From Methyloprofundus sedimenti (GTDB lineage Bacteria > Pseudomonadota > Gammaproteobacteria > Methylococcales > Methylomonadaceae): DNA of 64,000 nucleotides. Below the pieces are notes generated by a model that was not told where the DNA came from, ran no database searches, and worked only from the letters and a program-made list of their open reading frames with translations. Positions 10,306 through 18,709 of this stretch are shown here, piece by piece (the first letter of the stretch is position 1; each line of letters opens with the position of its first letter). The position numbers and the translations under genes are program-made. The stretch is taken from the NCBI RefSeq assembly GCF_002072955.1, contig NZ_LPUF01000002.1, positions 248,001-312,000 on the forward strand, read 5' to 3'.

Positions 10306-10461
10306 TAAACTCTCCAAACTTTAATTATTTATGAGTGGAATTCTATCTGAAATCATCTAAACTTTATACTTAGCAAGCTCAGTGTTACCCATTTCTTTTG
10401 TGAAAATCAATCATTCACAACGACACTTAGCCTTTATTTTTTGATTGATTGGAATAAAAGA

Positions 10462-11331
10462 ATGGCTTCTAAAGCAATAATAGGACTTATTTTTACCCTG
10501 GTATTTAGTCTTTCCAGCTCGGCTGATGTGGTTAATTCGAACGCCTCACATCCTAGCAGTTATGCCGTTGTTAAAGGTGATCAGCGTGTACTCTACCCGC
10601 ATATACGAACTTCAGACGAAGAAGTCGCAATCGCAATGATTCCTTTCGAAGCCATCGCACCCTACTTAAACTCCCCTAAAGTCGTTAGTAAAGATGAACT
10701 AAATAATGCACCCTATATAGTTGATTTTGCAGGTGAGCATTTAATGGCAGGAGAAGGAGTCAGTATTTATGTACGCACCATTTTAAAGCCCGATTATCTT
10801 GCCTATACTACTTATCGACCAGGCAAAACTTATATAGACCCGGAAACTGATGAAATTTTAGGTTATGAAGCCAAGTATATTGCCGACAATGTCATTATGA
10901 ATCTGGGGGACCCGGCCACTTTGCGTATTACCAATGCGGATAGTGAGGTTCGTCGTGGCGATCGCCTAATGCCTACTTCGGAAGAGGAAGTTGTATTTGA
11001 TTATTTCCCCAAACCTCCGACCAAATTTATTCAAGGTTCCATTATAAGTGTGCTCAATGGCGTTCAGGAAATTGGTACCTATGACATTATTGTTCTAAGC
11101 AAAGGCGCACGCGATGGACTTAAAGTAGCTGATATTCTAACCATCATGCAAAAAGGTAAACTTATTCCCGACCCTTTCTTTAAAATCAAAAATGAACTGG
11201 TCAAGTTACCTGACCAAAAAGCTGGTACAGCTATGGTTTTCCGAGTCTTTGAGCGGGTCAGCTATGCATTAGTCATGTATGCTAACAAAAATATACGAGT
11301 TTTAGATTTGGTACAAACACCTGAAGAATAA
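10462..11331 (+). CDS. Exported LysM-family relative lacking the LysM domain
   Basis: The gene sits between def (divergent) and dprA, where gammaproteobacteria usually carry a LysM-domain cell-wall protein. The 290-aa product has a signal peptide (ASKAIIGLIFTLVFSLSSSA) and then goes almost directly into the C-terminal family region: IPFEAIAPYLNSPKVV, DPETDEILGYEAKYI, GDPATLRITNADSEVRRGDRL. The N-terminal LysM repeat of the relatives is not visible; only VVKGDQRVLYPHIR remains in its place. The ATG at 10462 fits the signal peptide; a TTG at 10441 would add seven residues. The function is unknown, perhaps envelope-associated. Confidence 0.75.
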   Translation: MASKAIIGLIFTLVFSLSSSADVVNSNASHPSSYAVVKGDQRVLYPHIRTSDEEVAIAMIPFEAIAPYLNSPKVVSKDELNNAPYIVDFAGEHLMAGEGVSIYVRTILKPDYLAYTTYRPGKTYIDPETDEILGYEAKYIADNVIMNLGDPATLRITNADSEVRRGDRLMPTSEEEVVFDYFPKPPTKFIQGSIISVLNGVQEIGTYDIIVLSKGARDGLKVADILTIMQKGKLIPDPFFKIKNELVKLPDQKAGTAMVFRVFERVSYALVMYANKNIRVLDLVQTPEE

Positions 11332-11377
11332 TTCCAAGCTGAATACAGAAAAGCACCAAAAATACTGGCTTGCGCTA

Positions 11378-12439
11378 ATGCGCACGCCAGGCATAGGCAG
11401 TAAAACCTTTTTAAAATGTCTGGATTTTTGCCCTCCTGAACAACTTTTTAATGAATCACGCGAAACCTTAATCAAATTAGGTCTGCGTCCAGCAACTATC
11501 GATGCCATTAAAAATCCCGACTGGAATATTGTCGATCAGGATTTATTATGGCTAGAACAGCAAGGTAATCACCTCCTGCTATTCACAGATACGGACTATC
11601 CCAGCCAGCTAAAAGAGATTCCAGACCCGCCACCATTATTATTTGCCCGAGGTGATGTCGATTTAATCCACTTTCCGCAGATAGCCATCGTAGGCAGTCG
11701 CAACCCTTCTTCTCTAGGCATACAAATCGCGACTGATTTTGCCAGCAGCCTGGCAAAATCAGGTTTTGCTATTACTAGCGGTTTAGCGCTTGGTATTGAT
11801 GCCGCAAGTCACCGTGGTGCTTTAGCTGCGCAAGGTAAAACCATCGCAGTAACCGGAACAGGCCTAGACCGAGTTTACCCTGCCACACACAAAGAACTTG
11901 CCACTGAGATCGTCAACAATGGTGTACTTATTTCTGAATTTCCACCGGGCACTACAGCGAAAGCAAATCATTTCCCTCGACGTAATCGAATTATTAGTGG
12001 CCTATGTGTCGGAATATTAGTGGTAGAAGCTGCAAAGCAAAGTGGCTCATTAATCACAGCCCGTATGGCGCTAGAACAAAATAGAGAGGTTTTTGCTATA
12101 CCTGGATCTATTTATAATCCGCTGGCACGTGGCTGTAACGCCCTGATTAAAGAAGGTGCTAAACTGGTTGAAACAACACAGGATATATTGGAAGAATTAA
12201 GCCATTTTTTTCAACCGCTCACTGCACAAAGTATCAGCGCAAACACAAAAAATCCAAGCAATCTCGATGAACAGCAACAATCCCTGTTGAATTATGTTCA
12301 GTATAGCCCCACTTCAATAGATCGGCTAGTCAATGAAACGGGCTTTTCAATAGAAAATATTGCTTCACACTTGCTCATATTAGAATTACAAGGTTATATT
12401 ATTGCCACAAACGGCAGTACTTACACTCGCTTAAAATAG
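11378..12439 (+). CDS. dprA: DNA-protecting protein DprA (Smf)
   Basis: DprA loads RecA on incoming single-stranded DNA during transformation. The Rossmann-like domain is clear: IAIVGSRNPSSLGIQIA (near 105), SGLALGIDAASHRGAL (near 135), GTGLDRVYPATHKELA (near 158) and EFPPGTTAKANHFPRRNRIISGL (near 188, motif broken here as EFPPGT then FPRRNR), with a winged-helix DML1-like tail. The first ATG (11378) begins at MRTPGIG, inside the usual N-terminal helix. The upstream frame reads KYWLAL directly before it and stays open to 11306, so the true start may be a non-ATG codon such as CTG at 11339. It is followed by smg and topA, the conserved order. Confidence 0.93.
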   Translation: MRTPGIGSKTFLKCLDFCPPEQLFNESRETLIKLGLRPATIDAIKNPDWNIVDQDLLWLEQQGNHLLLFTDTDYPSQLKEIPDPPPLLFARGDVDLIHFPQIAIVGSRNPSSLGIQIATDFASSLAKSGFAITSGLALGIDAASHRGALAAQGKTIAVTGTGLDRVYPATHKELATEIVNNGVLISEFPPGTTAKANHFPRRNRIISGLCVGILVVEAAKQSGSLITARMALEQNREVFAIPGSIYNPLARGCNALIKEGAKLVETTQDILEELSHFFQPLTAQSISANTKNPSNLDEQQQSLLNYVQYSPTSIDRLVNETGFSIENIASHLLILELQGYIIATNGSTYTRLK

Positions 12440-12478
12440 TCCGCTTTCAAGCTGACCAGCCCACCAAGAGGCCCCTTA

Positions 12479-12946
12479 ATGACTGAAGACATTTTTGATG
12501 TATTGATCTATCTATTTGAAAATTATATGGATAGTGAAATTGATATCATTCCCGATACCGATATACTACAAACAGAGCTCAAGGCTGCTGGCTTTAATTC
12601 AGGCATTATTTTAAAAGCCTTTGAATGGCTAGATACACTGGCATTACAGGAAGAACCCATCTTCAAATCTGAAAAGAATTTCCGTATTTTTTGTGCTGAA
12701 GAATGCCATAAACTGGATATTGAATGCCGTAGCTTTATTCTGTTTTTACAGGATATGAATATACTTAATTCTGTCAGCCGCGAACTTGTGATAGACCGCG
12801 CAATGGCCGTAGATAATAAGAATGTTTCTATCGAAGAACTAAAATGGATAGCCTTGATCGTCTTACTAAGCCAGGCAGATGAAGAACTTGCCATCGCGCA
12901 TATGGAAAACATCATCTATCAGGATACACCGGCTTTTTTAAATTAA
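12479..12946 (+). CDS. smg: Smg family protein (DUF494)
   Basis: The 155-aa acidic protein starts MTEDIFDVLIYLFENYMD, the diagnostic Smg/DUF494 start, and includes the ALEWIALIVL-like C-terminal helix (LKWIALIVLLSQADEE). Its biochemical role is not established; the family is constantly found between dprA and topA in gammaproteobacteria, as here. A GAGG sequence about nine bases before the ATG is a good ribosome-binding site. Probably one operon with dprA and topA. Confidence 0.92.
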   Translation: MTEDIFDVLIYLFENYMDSEIDIIPDTDILQTELKAAGFNSGIILKAFEWLDTLALQEEPIFKSEKNFRIFCAEECHKLDIECRSFILFLQDMNILNSVSRELVIDRAMAVDNKNVSIEELKWIALIVLLSQADEELAIAHMENIIYQDTPAFLN

Positions 12947-12964
12947 TACCGCTTAAAAAAGAGA

Positions 12965-15283
12965 ATGAGTAAAAATTTAATCATTGTAGAATCACCAGCA
13001 AAGTCGAAAACCATCGAAAAATACTTAGGTAAAGATTTTCAGGTGCTCGCTTCCTATGGACATTTACGCGATCTGGTTCCCAAGGAAGGAGCAGTTGATC
13101 CCGATAATGATTTTGCCATGAAATATCAGATTCAAGAGCGCAACCAACGTCATGTACAAGCTATAACCAAAGCACTCAAAGGTGCAGACACCCTTTATCT
13201 CGCGACCGATCCTGATAGAGAAGGAGAAGCTATATCCTGGCATTTACTGGAAATTCTTAAGGCTAAAAACCTGTTAAAAAATAAAACCGTTCACCGCGTC
13301 GTTTTCCATGAAATTACCAAAAAGGCTGTTACCCATGCGATAGAAAACCCGGGTAAAATTGCAACGACTTTGGTAGATGCACAACAAGCTCGCAGAGCCC
13401 TGGATTATCTGGTTGGTTTCAACTTATCCCCTTTATTGTGGAAAAAAATACGTCGAGGACTGTCCGCTGGCCGGGTACAAAGCCCTGCACTACGCATGAT
13501 CGTTGAACGTGAATTGGAAATTGAAGCCTTCAAAATTCGTGAATACTGGTCGATTACAGCTAAACTTGCTCACGAGAAACAAGCGTTTAAAGCCAAACTC
13601 ACACACTATAATGGCGAAAAACTAGAGCAATTTAGTATAGAAAATGATACGCACGCGCAAACAGTTCAAAAAGCATTAATTGCCGTAGCTGATGGCAAGT
13701 TAAGCGTCTCTAAACTAGAAAAAAAACAACGTAAACGCAACCCGGCTGCACCTTTTATTACTTCGACTTTACAACAAGAGGCGGCACGTAAACTGGGCTT
13801 CACCACCAAACGCACCATGATGGTTGCCCAGCAACTTTATGAAGGAATGGATATAGGCGGCGGTGAGGCAGCTGGCTTAATTACCTATATGCGTACTGAC
13901 TCGGTTAATCTAGCGGAAGAAGCGCTGGAAAATATTCGTCAGCTAATCAGCGAGAAATACGGTGCAGATCAAATACCTGCAGAACCTCGGGTCTTTAAAA
14001 CCAAGTCTAAAAATGCGCAGGAAGCGCACGAGGCAATCCGTCCGACTTTGGCGCAACAGGTCCCGGCTGACTTAAAAAAGCATTTAACTAGCGATCAGTT
14101 TAAGCTATATGACCTCATCTGGAAGCGCACCATTGCCTGCCAAATGATCCATGCAACCATTAATACCGTATCTGTCGACTTACACTGCGGTAGTGATAAA
14201 AATATTTTCCGCGCCACTGGCTCGGTTATCGCCAAACCTGGCTTTATGGCTGTGTATCTGGAAGGTAAAGATGACAATAAAGAAGGCGATGATAAAGAAA
14301 CCTTTTTACCCCCTATGGCAGTGGGTGACACAATCCCCCTAGAAGACATTGTTACCAATCAACATTTTACTGATCCGCCCCCGCGCTACAGTGAAGCAAG
14401 TCTGGTTAAATCACTAGAAGAACACGGTATAGGCCGTCCATCAACTTATGCCTCGATTATCTCCACGCTACAAAATCGTGAATATGTAACCCTGGAGAGT
14501 AAGCGATTTTACCCGACCGATGTGGGCAGGATTGTTAATAAATTTCTGACCGAGCATTTTACAAAATATGTCGATTATGATTTTACTGCAAATCTGGAAG
14601 ATAATTTAGATGCAGTTTCGCGTGGAGAAAAAGACTGGATCCCGCTCATGCGAGATTTTTGGATCCCCTTCACCAAACTTATCCATGATAAGGAAGAATC
14701 GGTACAGCGTAAAGATGTCACTCAGGAAGCCATTGACGAAAAATGTCCCGAATGCGGCAAACCACTCTCTATCCGTTTAGGCCGCAATGGTCGCTTTATC
14801 GGTTGTACCGATTACCCAACCTGTTCCTATACCCGTAACTTAAATGATGACGGTACAGAGTCTAATGCGCCAGAAATTATTGAAGGCAGAAAGTGCCCTG
14901 ATTGCGGATCTGACCTGGTTTTGAAAACCGGGCGTTATGGTAAATTTATCGGCTGTAGTGCATATCCTAAATGCAAGCATATAGAACCTTTAGAAAAGCC
15001 ACTGGATACAGGTGTTGAATGTCCTAAATGTAAAAAAGGCACCATCCTCAAGCGAAAATCCCGCAACAACAAAGTATTCTACTCTTGCTCAGGCTACCCA
15101 AAATGTGATTACGCACTATGGAATGTCCCTGTAAAAGAACCTTGCCCAACTTGCGACTGGCCTATATTAACGCTTAAAAGCACCAAAAGCCGCGGCCCAG
15201 AAAAGGTTTGCCCGCAAAAGGATTGTAAATATGCAACGCCTTATGAAGGTGATCCTGAAGATATTAATGGCCCCACGCAGTAA
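12965..15283 (+). CDS. topA: DNA topoisomerase I
   Basis: This type IA topoisomerase relaxes negative supercoils. The 772-aa protein starts with the TOPRIM domain (LIIVESPAKSKTIEKYL; metal site LATDPDREGEAISWHL near 80). It carries the active-site tyrosine in TYMRTDS (about residue 308) and HEAIRPT near 357. The C-terminus holds four cysteine clusters (CPECGKPL, CPDCGSDL, CPKCKKGT, CPTCDWPI) forming zinc ribbons that bind single-stranded DNA. Length is normal for a topA with four ribbons. It ends the dprA-smg-topA block; a hairpin follows. Confidence 0.97.
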   Translation: MSKNLIIVESPAKSKTIEKYLGKDFQVLASYGHLRDLVPKEGAVDPDNDFAMKYQIQERNQRHVQAITKALKGADTLYLATDPDREGEAISWHLLEILKAKNLLKNKTVHRVVFHEITKKAVTHAIENPGKIATTLVDAQQARRALDYLVGFNLSPLLWKKIRRGLSAGRVQSPALRMIVERELEIEAFKIREYWSITAKLAHEKQAFKAKLTHYNGEKLEQFSIENDTHAQTVQKALIAVADGKLSVSKLEKKQRKRNPAAPFITSTLQQEAARKLGFTTKRTMMVAQQLYEGMDIGGGEAAGLITYMRTDSVNLAEEALENIRQLISEKYGADQIPAEPRVFKTKSKNAQEAHEAIRPTLAQQVPADLKKHLTSDQFKLYDLIWKRTIACQMIHATINTVSVDLHCGSDKNIFRATGSVIAKPGFMAVYLEGKDDNKEGDDKETFLPPMAVGDTIPLEDIVTNQHFTDPPPRYSEASLVKSLEEHGIGRPSTYASIISTLQNREYVTLESKRFYPTDVGRIVNKFLTEHFTKYVDYDFTANLEDNLDAVSRGEKDWIPLMRDFWIPFTKLIHDKEESVQRKDVTQEAIDEKCPECGKPLSIRLGRNGRFIGCTDYPTCSYTRNLNDDGTESNAPEIIEGRKCPDCGSDLVLKTGRYGKFIGCSAYPKCKHIEPLEKPLDTGVECPKCKKGTILKRKSRNNKVFYSCSGYPKCDYALWNVPVKEPCPTCDWPILTLKSTKSRGPEKVCPQKDCKYATPYEGDPEDINGPTQ

Positions 15284-15295
15284 TAACTAAAGGCA

Positions 15296-15317
15296 TTGCC
15301 CCAGTCATATGGGGCAA
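15296..15317 (+). terminator. Possible terminator hairpin after topA
   Basis: Seven-base arms TTGCCCC and GGGGCAA enclose an eight-base loop, 13 bases after the topA stop. Downstream bases are mixed (ATTACTCTGGTTT) rather than a clean T run, so intrinsic termination is plausible but not certain. The following stretch up to 15593 contains two further short hairpins (GGATTT/AAATCC near 15340 and GATTAAGGT/ACCTTAATC near 15385) and no recognisable gene. Confidence 0.45.
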
Positions 15318-15593
15318 ATTACTCTGGTTTAGGAATAAGGATTTAATAAAATCCTCACTCCTTAGCCAACATTAACCTGTCGATGATTAAGGTGCTTTTC
15401 GCTACCTTAATCGTTAATCGGTATATGCCAAGTAAAATATTTAAATAATATAATCGAACACGCCCATCGCTTCATCAAGAAAATAATTAAAACGGTACAT
15501 ATGATTCGCGAGGGTCAATGGCCCGCATAATATATTCAAGCTTAAAAATAGTTGATGCTTTTAGCCACATAGCCTATGCATCCCCCCTCTGCC

Positions 15594-15903
15594 TTATTGC
15601 ACGCCTAACGCTTTATACACAGCATCTACCGGATCAGAATAAAAACTAATCTGAAATCTCGAGAACAACTCGGCTGGCACGGTAGGTATATCTGAAGCAG
15701 AAGCCATCGGCAGCAATACTTTAGTGCCACCGCTATCCATTGCCATTTGTAAAGTACCTGCAAGATCTTCTACAGGATTCACTACGCCTCCTAAGGTCAT
15801 ATTGCCCAATACCACCATTTGCTCCTGTACCGGTTTTTTCATTAATACTGAACAGAAAGCAATAAATGCCGCAAGACTGGTTTGCGTGCTTGCACCTGAG
15901 TTA
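15594..15903 (-). pseudogene. brxL: brxL 3' part (Lon-like protease domain), severed by IS630
   Basis: These 310 bases encode the C-terminal end of BrxL, the Lon-like AAA+ protein of BREX type 1: NSGASTQTSLAAFIAFCSVL followed by VVLGNMTLGGVVNPVEDL and the ALGVQ terminus. The segment matches the Lon-type protease fold. It has been cut from its 5' part at 16949 by an insertion sequence. Joining 16949 to 15903 with one TA copy gives an uninterrupted frame across VEL-Y-NSG and a BrxL of about 690 aa. An internal ATG at 15842 gives an 82-aa frame, but a separate small protein is unlikely. It should be non-functional as it stands. Confidence 0.88.
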
Positions 15904-15981
15904 TATTACATTTCCCGTATTAATGAACTGAATTTTAATGTACTATAGCTTTCCCAGTTCTCCGTTATCAATCATATTTTT

Positions 15982-16353
15982 GTGCCAGCCCCTTACTCAG
16001 TCGATATTCGAAAAAAAGTGCTCAATGCTATTGAGATAGACAAACAAAGTAAACCTGATATAGCTAAACGTTTCGCTGTTTCTTATTCTTTTGTTTATAC
16101 CTTATGGCAACATTACCAGGAAACTGGCATGATTGCAGCCAAAAAAGTAGGCGGGCATGTTGCACCAAAAGTAGATGAAGCGGGTGCTCTTGAGATAAAA
16201 GAATGGCTAATAAAAAAGCCTGATTTGACACTAAATGATCTTTGTGACCGATATGCTGAACACTTTGGTATTAGCATGGGGAAAAGTTCAATGGATAGAG
16301 CTCTTAAGCGTATGAATATTCGATATAAAAAAAAGTCCGTACGATCCAGCTAA
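15982..16353 (+). CDS. IS630-family transposase, N-terminal part
   Basis: The 123-aa frame starts at a GTG (MPAPYSVDIRKKV) and encodes the paired helix-turn-helix DNA-binding part of an IS630 transposase (KPDIAKRFAVSYSFVYTLWQ; LTLNDLCDRYAEHFGISMG). It runs into a stretch of eight A at 16327-16334 and then leaves frame, ending ten codons later. The catalytic part continues in the +1 frame from about 16334. The A8 run could allow transcriptional slippage, or an extra A may have inactivated the gene. Confidence 0.88.
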   Translation: MPAPYSVDIRKKVLNAIEIDKQSKPDIAKRFAVSYSFVYTLWQHYQETGMIAAKKVGGHVAPKVDEAGALEIKEWLIKKPDLTLNDLCDRYAEHFGISMGKSSMDRALKRMNIRYKKKSVRSS

Positions 16354-16933
16354 ATATTGTGACCGAACTAAAAAGCTAAAAATAGACTATTGCACTGAAA
16401 TCGCCGATATATCGCTCGATAAGCTCATTTTTCTTGATGAAATGGGCGCAGGACTGAATCTCTCACCTCTTTATGGGCGAGCACCGTCAGATCAGCGTGT
16501 TTATGATGAAGCGCCGGTTGCTAAAGGGCAGCGTATAAGTATGGTCGGGGCAATGACATCAGCCGGTATGAAAACCGCCTTAAATTTTGAAGGAACCATG
16601 ACAGGACTTGTATTCCTCTACTTTTTGAAGCATTTTCTTTGCCCCTTACTCGCTGAAGGTGACTATGTTGTGATGGATAATGCCTCAGTTCATAAAGTAG
16701 ATGAGATTAAGGATCTTATTCAAAAGACAGGAGCAAAGCTTATTTATCTACCGCCTTACTCACCTGACCTTAACCCGATTGAATTAGCATGGAATAAAAT
16801 TAAACAGTACTTACGCAAACAAAGACCACGAACCGTTGAAGCGTTATATCAAGCTTATGCCGAAGGGTTGAAATGCATCAGTACAGATAATGCTCTAAGC
16901 TTTGTTAATCACTCAATGAAGTTCGCTATTTAA
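16337..16933 (+). CDS. IS630-family transposase, catalytic DDE part
   Basis: This frame is open from the A8 tract (SPYDPAKYCDRTKKLKIDY) and has a first ATG only at 16442. It carries the RNase-H-like DDE domain: FLDEMGAG (first Asp), YVVMDNASVHKVDEIK (second Asp) and PPYSPDLNPIELAWNKIK (Glu), ending near the right inverted repeat. It belongs in one product with the frame at 15982. A functional enzyme would need a +1 shift or RNA slippage at the A tract, otherwise the copy is dead. Confidence 0.87.
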   Translation, partial: PYDPAKYCDRTKKLKIDYCTEIADISLDKLIFLDEMGAGLNLSPLYGRAPSDQRVYDEAPVAKGQRISMVGAMTSAGMKTALNFEGTMTGLVFLYFLKHFLCPLLAEGDYVVMDNASVHKVDEIKDLIQKTGAKLIYLPPYSPDLNPIELAWNKIKQYLRKQRPRTVEALYQAYAEGLKCISTDNALSFVNHSMKFAI

Positions 16934-16948
16934 GTGGGATATGTAATA

Positions 16949-18709
16949 AAGCTCAACTATATGCAGATGGAACTCGTATTCAGAAAATTTTGCTATCTGG
17001 CTGATGCGGCTCAGGTTACCTTTGAAATAATCAAACCCGACTCTAATTGCTTCTTTAGCAGCCATATTAGAGCCTAATCCAGAAACCGTATGCCTGCCAT
17101 GCCCTGCCATCATTTGCGTTTCAAAGCGATATAATCCTAATTGTCCTGTTAAATCATTCTTGGTGACCAAATGCACCACGCCAGGGTGCGACATACCTTC
17201 AGGAATTAACTTGCTGCCGCCCTGCTCCGGTACATTAACGAAAAACTCTTCTAAAGATTCGTTATCCAAATAACTAAAATGCACATCAAAGAATTCCATC
17301 CCACCAAGTTTCTTAAGTTGCTCTTTAATGCGTCGGCGTACTTCCAAGGCATAAATCAAACAATAACGAACATCCTCTTTAGCAAATTGGTTGTTCGGGT
17401 GCAAGAGCTTAAGCAATCCTGATACAGTACACCGTACAGCAATCACATCGCGCTGGTTTAGGTTATTGCCTAACTTAAAATATTTATCAATTGCGTCGGC
17501 AAAATTACGCTTGCGCATTTCGCGCATATATTCGGCCATATAATCGGTAATCAAGCCAAAGTTATTGGTGAAGAACTCAGAGCGCATTTTCGGGATTTCC
17601 CAACCTGGAATATAAGCATGAAAACGATCAAAAAAAGCGGTATCAATCATCTGTTGTGGGAATGGCGCTAATAAATGACTGCTTTTCACTAAGGTTTCGA
17701 CGCTTTGATTGATATTACCGATAAAGACCATCGAGGCACTGGCTTCAATCGAATCACGCCCTCTGGAAAATGATCCAGATGCCATATAATCTTTCATGAT
17801 TTGAATGCCATCGTTATCATGAAAATTAATCCCCGCGACTTCATCAAACGCGACGACATCCCATAGCCCCACTAAACCCACTCTGCGACTGGCCATGTTA
17901 TAAAACAGGTTCGCCACCGTAGTTTGCCCACCAGAGACTAATAAGCTATTGGGTGAGCATTCTTTATAGACATGACTTTTACCGGTACCTCTCGGCCCTA
18001 ACTCACAGACATTATAATTATTCTCCACAAAGGGGATCATGCGCGCGAGCAAATGCAATTTAGCGCGGGTCTCTAAATTAACCGGTTCCATACCAATAGA
18101 ACGTAACAATACATCACCCCATTCAGTGGTCGTAAATTGGGCTCTCGCAGTAAATAACTCCTGCATATCCATATTGGGCATCTGAATGGGCTTCAGCGTC
18201 GCAATAGAAAACGGTGAGGCCTTCTGTCCTTCTTCAAAGAAATACTGCACAGTGATAATGCACCAGATTCCCCCCGTGAATAACTTCTCGTTTTCCTTAA
18301 CAATACCTACTGGAACAAAAGCATCCTTTAGCCCCAGGTTAGAAAGGTTCGCTTCATAAATATCCTTGTGTTGATTCAGCTTTACACTGACTTTATCGAT
18401 CACTTTATAGCTGCCGCGTTCGCGAATCAGTGATTTCACTTTTTCCGCTTCATCAGGGCGCACATAGTTTTCGGCTAATATCTTTTTAACATTTTCCAAG
18501 CCTTCATTCACTACTTCGGCATCATCAGAGGCACAGTACATCCCCAATAAATATTCCAACACATAAACAGGGACATTCGCCCCTTCTTTAAGCTGCTTGG
18601 TCAGATCCTTTCTGACCACACGCCCTTTAAAGTAGCGATTCAAAAGTGTATCCAAATCTTCGCGTGCCTTATCTTCTATATTGACACCGTCATTGATTAA
18701 ATCATTCAT
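16949..18709 (-). pseudogene. brxL: brxL 5' part (AAA+ domain), severed by IS630
   Basis: BrxL is the Lon-like AAA+ protein that closes BREX type 1 operons. The retained 587 codons include the N-terminal domain (KAREDLDTLLNRYFKGRVVR), Walker A GPRGTGKSHVYKE near 245 and Walker B VVAFDEVAGINFHD near 290, up to EYEFHLHIVEL. The reading frame then enters the insertion sequence and stops at 16913 after eleven foreign residues. The start overlaps the pglZ stop by one base (TAATG), so coupling is expected. A truncated ATPase without the protease domain could still be made. Confidence 0.92.

Larger units (their letters stand above)
15906..16946 (+). mobile_element. IS630-family insertion sequence in brxL
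   Basis: The 1041-bp element starts TTACATTTCCCG and ends CGGGATATGTAA-like (GGGATATGTAA), giving imperfect terminal inverted repeats that extend to GAACT on both sides. It is flanked by TA at 15904-15905 and 16947-16948, the TA target duplication expected of IS630/Tc1-mariner elements. It encodes a helix-turn-helix plus DDE transposase in two frames. Removing it with one TA restores the brxL frame exactly. Confidence 0.92.

Noticed and set aside
15594-15842. Free-standing 82-aa protein
   Set aside because: It is the C-terminal piece of brxL; the coding frame continues upstream of its ATG to the IS630 end at 15906.
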